From PALSA-612 sp963704335 (GTDB lineage: Bacteria; Actinomycetota; Thermoleophilia; Gaiellales; Gaiellaceae), in contig OY969889.1 of assembly GCA_963704335.1 (NCBI GenBank), forward strand, positions 124,001-188,000: 64,000 bases of DNA, written 5' to 3'. Under the pieces are notes generated by a model. It was not told the DNA's origin. It was given only the letters and a program-made list of their open reading frames with translations, and searched no databases. Positions 60,491 through 64,000 of the stretch are shown here, piece after piece. Position 1 is the first letter of the stretch; each line of letters starts with the position of its first letter. A program made the translations under genes and the position numbers.

Positions 60491-63124
60491 GACCGCCGGT
60501 AGTTGGGAGCGTCTTTCGTGATCGTGATGTCGTGAGGATGGCTCTCGCGGAGCCCGGCGGCGGTGATCCGCACGAAGCTCGCGTGCTTGAGCTCGTCGAC
60601 CGTCGCCGCCCCGCAGTAGCCCATCGCCTGGCGCACGCCGCCCACGAGCTGGTCGACCACGGTCTGCACCGCCCCCTTGTAGCGCACGCGCCCCTCGATG
60701 CCCTCGGGCACGAGCTTGTCGACGTCCTCGACGTCGCCCTGGAAGTAGCGGTCCTTGGAGAAGCCGCGGGCCTTCATGGCGCCGAGCGAGCCCATGCCTC
60801 GATACTCCTTGACCCGCTCGCCCTGGACGAGCACGACGTCCCCGGGTGCCTCGTCGGTGCCTGCGAGCAGCGAGCCGGCCATCACCGTGTCCGCACCCGC
60901 GGCGAGCGCCTTCGCGATGTCGCCGGACGACGTGAGCCCGCCGTCCGCGATCACCGGCACGCCGTGCTCCGCAGCCGCGCGGGAGCACTCGTCGATGGCG
61001 GTGATCTGAGGAACGCCGACGCCGGCGACGATGCGGGTAGTGCAGATCGAGTTGTGCACGATCGCGTTGTCGGCGATAAAGCTGTGCGTCGGGCAGTCAA
61101 CCTCCAGGTCGTAGACCGGGACGGCAACACCGAGATCGCGCGTCTCCAGCTTCTTGATGACGAGGTTGCAGCTCGTCTGTCGCTTCCGGTGCGTTGAATT
61201 GAGACGAGCGCAGTAGGCGGGGCGGCAGCGATCGTCGGTCGTGCCCAGGAGCCCGCCTGCAGTCGGTGGTGCGACCTCGACGGTCGGAAAGCTCCCTTCG
61301 AGGAGAAAGCAGAGAACGCCGAAGAGCTCGATGAGCTCACGTGACGTGTTCTTGAAGCAAATCCTTCCGCCCTTGTCGACGAAGCCATCGCTGTCGACGA
61401 GACCGTCGAGAAGCCCGCGGAGGTAGAGCGGGTTACCACACCGATAGCGCGTCGGCAGATGCTTGGCCTCTCGCTTTCCGAACGCAGAAAGCAGGCGGGC
61501 CCATTGAAGCGAGAAGAAGTACACCCTTTGCGTCCGTCGCACGCGCTTGATTGATGCGCGGACTCCGGTCACTTCGCGGAGGCACTCAACGAGCTTTGCT
61601 GCTGTGTCGCCCTCGCTCTCGCCGAAGGACCATGAGACACGGCCGGTCTCGGAGCGCCCGTTGCTGTTCAAGAACGCATCCCCGTCTCCGAGGAACGTGC
61701 CGAACACATACCCCAGCGCGTACGTCGCTGTCGCCGACGTGCGGTAGCGCGCAAGTCGCGACGGTCGGCGCGCGAACTCGCGCAGGTCGACTTCGAGATC
61801 GTCGGGAAGCTCGAACGCGATCCTCTTTGGCACGAGCAAGACTGCTCCGTGCGCCTCGCCTATCTCGCGCCAGACTCGTTTCGGCTCGCCAAAGCGGGTC
61901 GGTCGGTCGAGAACAGCCGCAAATCCCCTCGAAGCCACGGCAGCTGGAGCCGTTGAGAGATCGCCAACGTAGAAGCGATGATCGTGAGTAACGACTGTGG
62001 GCGCAGGTGCCGCAACGTGGCGAACAGCGATGACGTCCCGAACGCCCGTGCACCACGCGTCTCGAACCGTCACGGGCTCTCCGATCATGTTGATGACGCG
62101 GTCGCCGGGCCGCACGTCTTCGATGTTTCGATAGGACGCGTCGGCCATCAGGATCCGGGTGCCCGCGGCCAGGCAGCCAGGACCGACCCCGATCTTCACG
62201 GCATCCGCGCCGGCGTCGATCAGCGCCTCGGTCGCGTCCGCCGTCGCCACGTTGCCGACGACGAGCTCCACGTCGAAGCGGCGCTTCAGCTCGCGCGCCA
62301 TACCAAGGACGCCGCTCGAGTGACCGTGCGCGGTGTCGAGCACCAGCACGTCCGCCCCGGCCCCCAGGAGCGCCTCTGCGCGCTCGAGCGCGTCCGGCCC
62401 TACTCCGACAGCGGCCGCTACCCGCAGCCGCCCCTGATCGTCCTTCGTCGCGTCGGGATAGGCGATGCGCTTCGAGATGTCCTTGACGGTGATCAGCCCG
62501 CGCAGCACGCCGGCCGCGTCGACTACAGGGAGCTTCTCGATCTTGTGGCGGTGAAGGATCACCTCCGCTTCCTCGAGCGTCGTCCCTTCCGGCGCGGTGA
62601 CGAGGCCATCGGAAGTCATGAGCTCCGAGACGGGACGCTCGGGCTCGCGGTGGAAGCGCAGGTCGCGGTTCGTGAGGATGCCGACGAGCCGGCCGCCCTC
62701 GTCGGTGACGGGGATGCCGGAGATGCGATAGCGCGCCATCAGCTCGAGCGCGTCCGCGACACGCGCGTCGGGCCCCAGCGTCACCGGCTCGATGATCATC
62801 CCCGACTCCGAGCGCTTGACCTTGTCGATCTCTCCCGCCTGGTCGGCGATCGAGAGATTGCGATGCACGACGCCGATGCCGCCGAGGCGGGCGAGCGCGA
62901 TGGCCATCCCGGCCTCCGTGACCGTGTCCATCGCGGCCGAGACGACGAGGGATGCGGAGCTCGACCGACCGCGTGAACCGCGTCGCGGTGGAGACGTCGT
63001 TCGGAAGGACATGCGACTCCGCCGGCAGCAGCAGCACGTCGTCGAAGGTCAGCCCTTCGCGTGCGAACTTGGCTTCGAGCGCCAGCAATCTCTCGATCCG
63101 GCCGAGCTCGAGATCCGTATGCAC
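60487..63124 (-). CDS. guaB: IMP dehydrogenase interrupted by an intein; one frameshift as given
   Basis: IMP dehydrogenase (IMP to XMP, rate-limiting for GMP). The extein product is about 504 residues after splicing and frame repair. FAREGLTFDDVLLLPAES opens the catalytic barrel, two CBS domains (VTLGPDARVADALELM and MTSDGLVTAPEGTTLEEAE) are inserted, and KIGVGPG, SICTTRIVAGVGVPQ form the active-site loop with the catalytic Cys. A 375-residue intein (61051-62175) sits between GPG and SICTTR. The frame breaks at about 62948-62956. Restoring a lost CT pair gives ELRIPLVVSAAMDTVTE. The start is GTG at 63124. Because splicing must precede activity, intein function is essential to GMP synthesis. 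Confidence 0.95.
61051..62175 (-). mobile_element. GuaB intein with LAGLIDADG homing endonuclease
   Basis: A 375-residue in-frame insertion with all splicing blocks. Block A: Cys1 in CLAAGTRILMADASYRNIED. Block B: Thr63-x-x-His66 in VVTHDHRFYV. Block C: first LAGLIDADG-like motif LGYVFGTFLGDGD (154-166). Block E: second motif YLRGLLDGLVDSDGFV (251-266). Block F: VYDLEVDCPTHSFIADN (354-370). Block G: AIVHN, with penultimate His374 and terminal Asn375, followed by Ser as the first extein residue. Both endonuclease motifs keep an acidic residue (Asp164, Asp261 region), so the homing activity may be alive. Excision joins GPG to SICTTR, leaving the IMPDH loop intact. The intein carries none of the frame breaks. 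Confidence 0.96.
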
Positions 63125-63171
63125 TTGATCCGCCAAGTGCGTATGAACGGTAGCAGCGGGCGGCGGACGAA

Positions 63172-64000
63172 CTAGGCGCCGCTGGCGACGGCCGAGAGCT
63201 CTTCCACCTGGACCTCCGGCAGGAGGCGGCCGACGTCCTCCGGCTCGAACCGGCCGGCACCCACGGAGAGCGTCGACGCGGCGCCGGCGGCCACGGCCCG
63301 GCGCAGCGCATCCTCGGGGGACGCGTCCTCGAGCCAGGCGGCGATGAAGCCGGCCAGCAGCACGGCGCCGGATCCCACGCCCGAGACCGCTTCCACCATC
63401 GGCCCTTCGGCCCGGAAGCGCTTGGCCTGGCCACGCTCGCCGCGCACCGATGCGAAGCAGCCACGCTCGTACGTGATCAGCGCGTTGCGCGCGCCGAGGT
63501 CCCCGAGCCGCTCGAGCGCGTCGAGGAAGTCTCCGTCCTCGGAGAACTCCTGGCCGACCACGGCCTCCGCTTCGATCCGGTTGGGCGAGACGAGGAACGG
63601 CTCGGCCTCGAGCCCGATCCGCAAGCGGCTCACCCTCGGAGTCGAGCACGGTGAAGACGCCGCGGCGTCCGAGAGCAGCGGATCGCCTCGGCGTAGAAGT
63701 CGTCTGCCACGCCACGCGGAAGCGTGCCGGCGAAGATCACGAGCTCGGCGCCCTTGCGAGAGGTAGTCGATCTTCTCGAGCAGCTCCTGGAGCTCGGACT
63801 CCTGCACGAGCGGCCCCCACTCCATGACCTCCGTCAACGTGCCCGAGGTCGGGTCGGCAACCGCCGTCGACGTGCGCGACTCGTCCTCGATGCGGACGAA
63901 GTCGGAGAGGATCGCCTCCTCGGCCAGCTCCTCGAGGATGCGGCGCCCGTTGCGACCGCCGGTCAGGCCCGTCGCCACGACCGGTACGCCAAGCGACTTC
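63172..64000 (-). CDS. PfkB-family carbohydrate kinase, 5' end beyond window; three frameshifts as given
   Basis: The 3' part of a PfkB/1-phosphofructokinase-type kinase. VVATGLTGGRNGRRI, ELVIFAGTLPRGVADDFYAE (another frame), RGVFTVLDSEGEPL (a third frame) and VSPNRIEAEAVVGQEF (first frame again) are in order, so three breaks lie between about 63600 and 63770. The C-terminal nucleotide loop reads VGSGAVLLAGF where the family has GSGD or GAGD. The catalytic Asp is Ala here. Either it is an error or the protein no longer phosphorylates. It sits 47 bp upstream of guaB on the same strand. Confidence 0.82.
   Translation of the reverse strand, partial: KSLGVPVVATGLTGGRNGRRILEELAEEAILSDFVRIEDESRTSTAVADPTSGTLTEVMEWGPLVQESELQELLEKIDYLSQGRRARDLRRHASAWRGRRLLRRGDPLLSDAAASSPCSTPRVSRLRIGLEAEPFLVSPNRIEAEAVVGQEFSEDGDFLDALERLGDLGARNALITYERGCFASVRGERGQAKRFRAEGPMVEAVSGVGSGAVLLAGFIAAWLEDASPEDALRRAVAAGAASTLSVGAGRFEPEDVGRLLPEVQVEELSAVASGA

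Noticed and set aside
1..64000. tRNA, rRNA or transposase genes
   Set aside because: Reading both strands I saw no cloverleaf with a TTCGANTC-type arm, no rRNA stretch and no transposase or integrase product. The intein endonuclease is the only mobile-type gene I can support.

Overview
The window is high-GC DNA in the style of a deep-branching Actinomycetota, most like class Thermoleophilia (Gaiellales or Solirubrobacterales). That placement is an inference. It rests on GTG starts, ATGA/GTGA gene overlaps, leaderless-looking genes, a Tad pilus locus with VWA domains, and secreted Gly-X-Y proteins rich in Thr and Ser. Fourteen frame breaks, all in the same net phase, interrupt eight otherwise good genes, so the sequence probably carries systematic indel errors.

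Layout. 1-6475: the start of fabI, two paralogous secreted proteins, a large secreted subtilase, and an SDR gene behind a hairpin-rich leader. 6560-12960 (minus): a tightly overlapping housekeeping operon in the order HAD phosphatase, acpS, nnr, alr, cca, methyltransferase, M29 aminopeptidase. 12959-16109: an ArfB-like ribosome rescue factor, a secreted glycoside hydrolase and a long coiled-coil protein. 16185-24904 (minus): a Tad/Flp pilus operon (tadE, tadE, VWA-tadG, cpaB, cpaE, tadA, VWA-tadB fusion, tadC) with no pilin or prepilin peptidase in view. 25045-31175: an M15-like secreted peptidase, a DUF192 protein, a secreted beta-sandwich protein, glmS, glmM, rpsI and rplM.

31397-37554: four consecutive secreted collagen-like proteins. 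They form two N-terminal types and share upstream elements in two pairs. Three of them share a C-terminal domain. 37568-55443: a cell-surface glycan region with GT-C type membrane glycosyltransferases, GT2 enzymes, GtrA proteins, an NAD-dependent epimerase, methyltransferases, an asparagine synthetase, a flippase-like protein, and the three enzymes expected for a dTDP-3-acetamido-3,6-dideoxyhexose (aminotransferase, acyltransferase, FdtA-type ketoisomerase). 55440-58889: an MFS transporter, a uracil-DNA glycosylase-like protein, a nitroreductase and a PLD-family protein. 58955-64000 (minus): a PfkB kinase, guaB and guaA. guaB is split by a 375-residue intein that carries a LAGLIDADG endonuclease and sits directly before the catalytic loop.

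The strongest targets are the GuaB intein, the four-gene collagen-like array, the VWA-TadB fusion, the folded leader before the SDR gene, and the cluster of head-to-head genes whose start codons touch or nearly touch.
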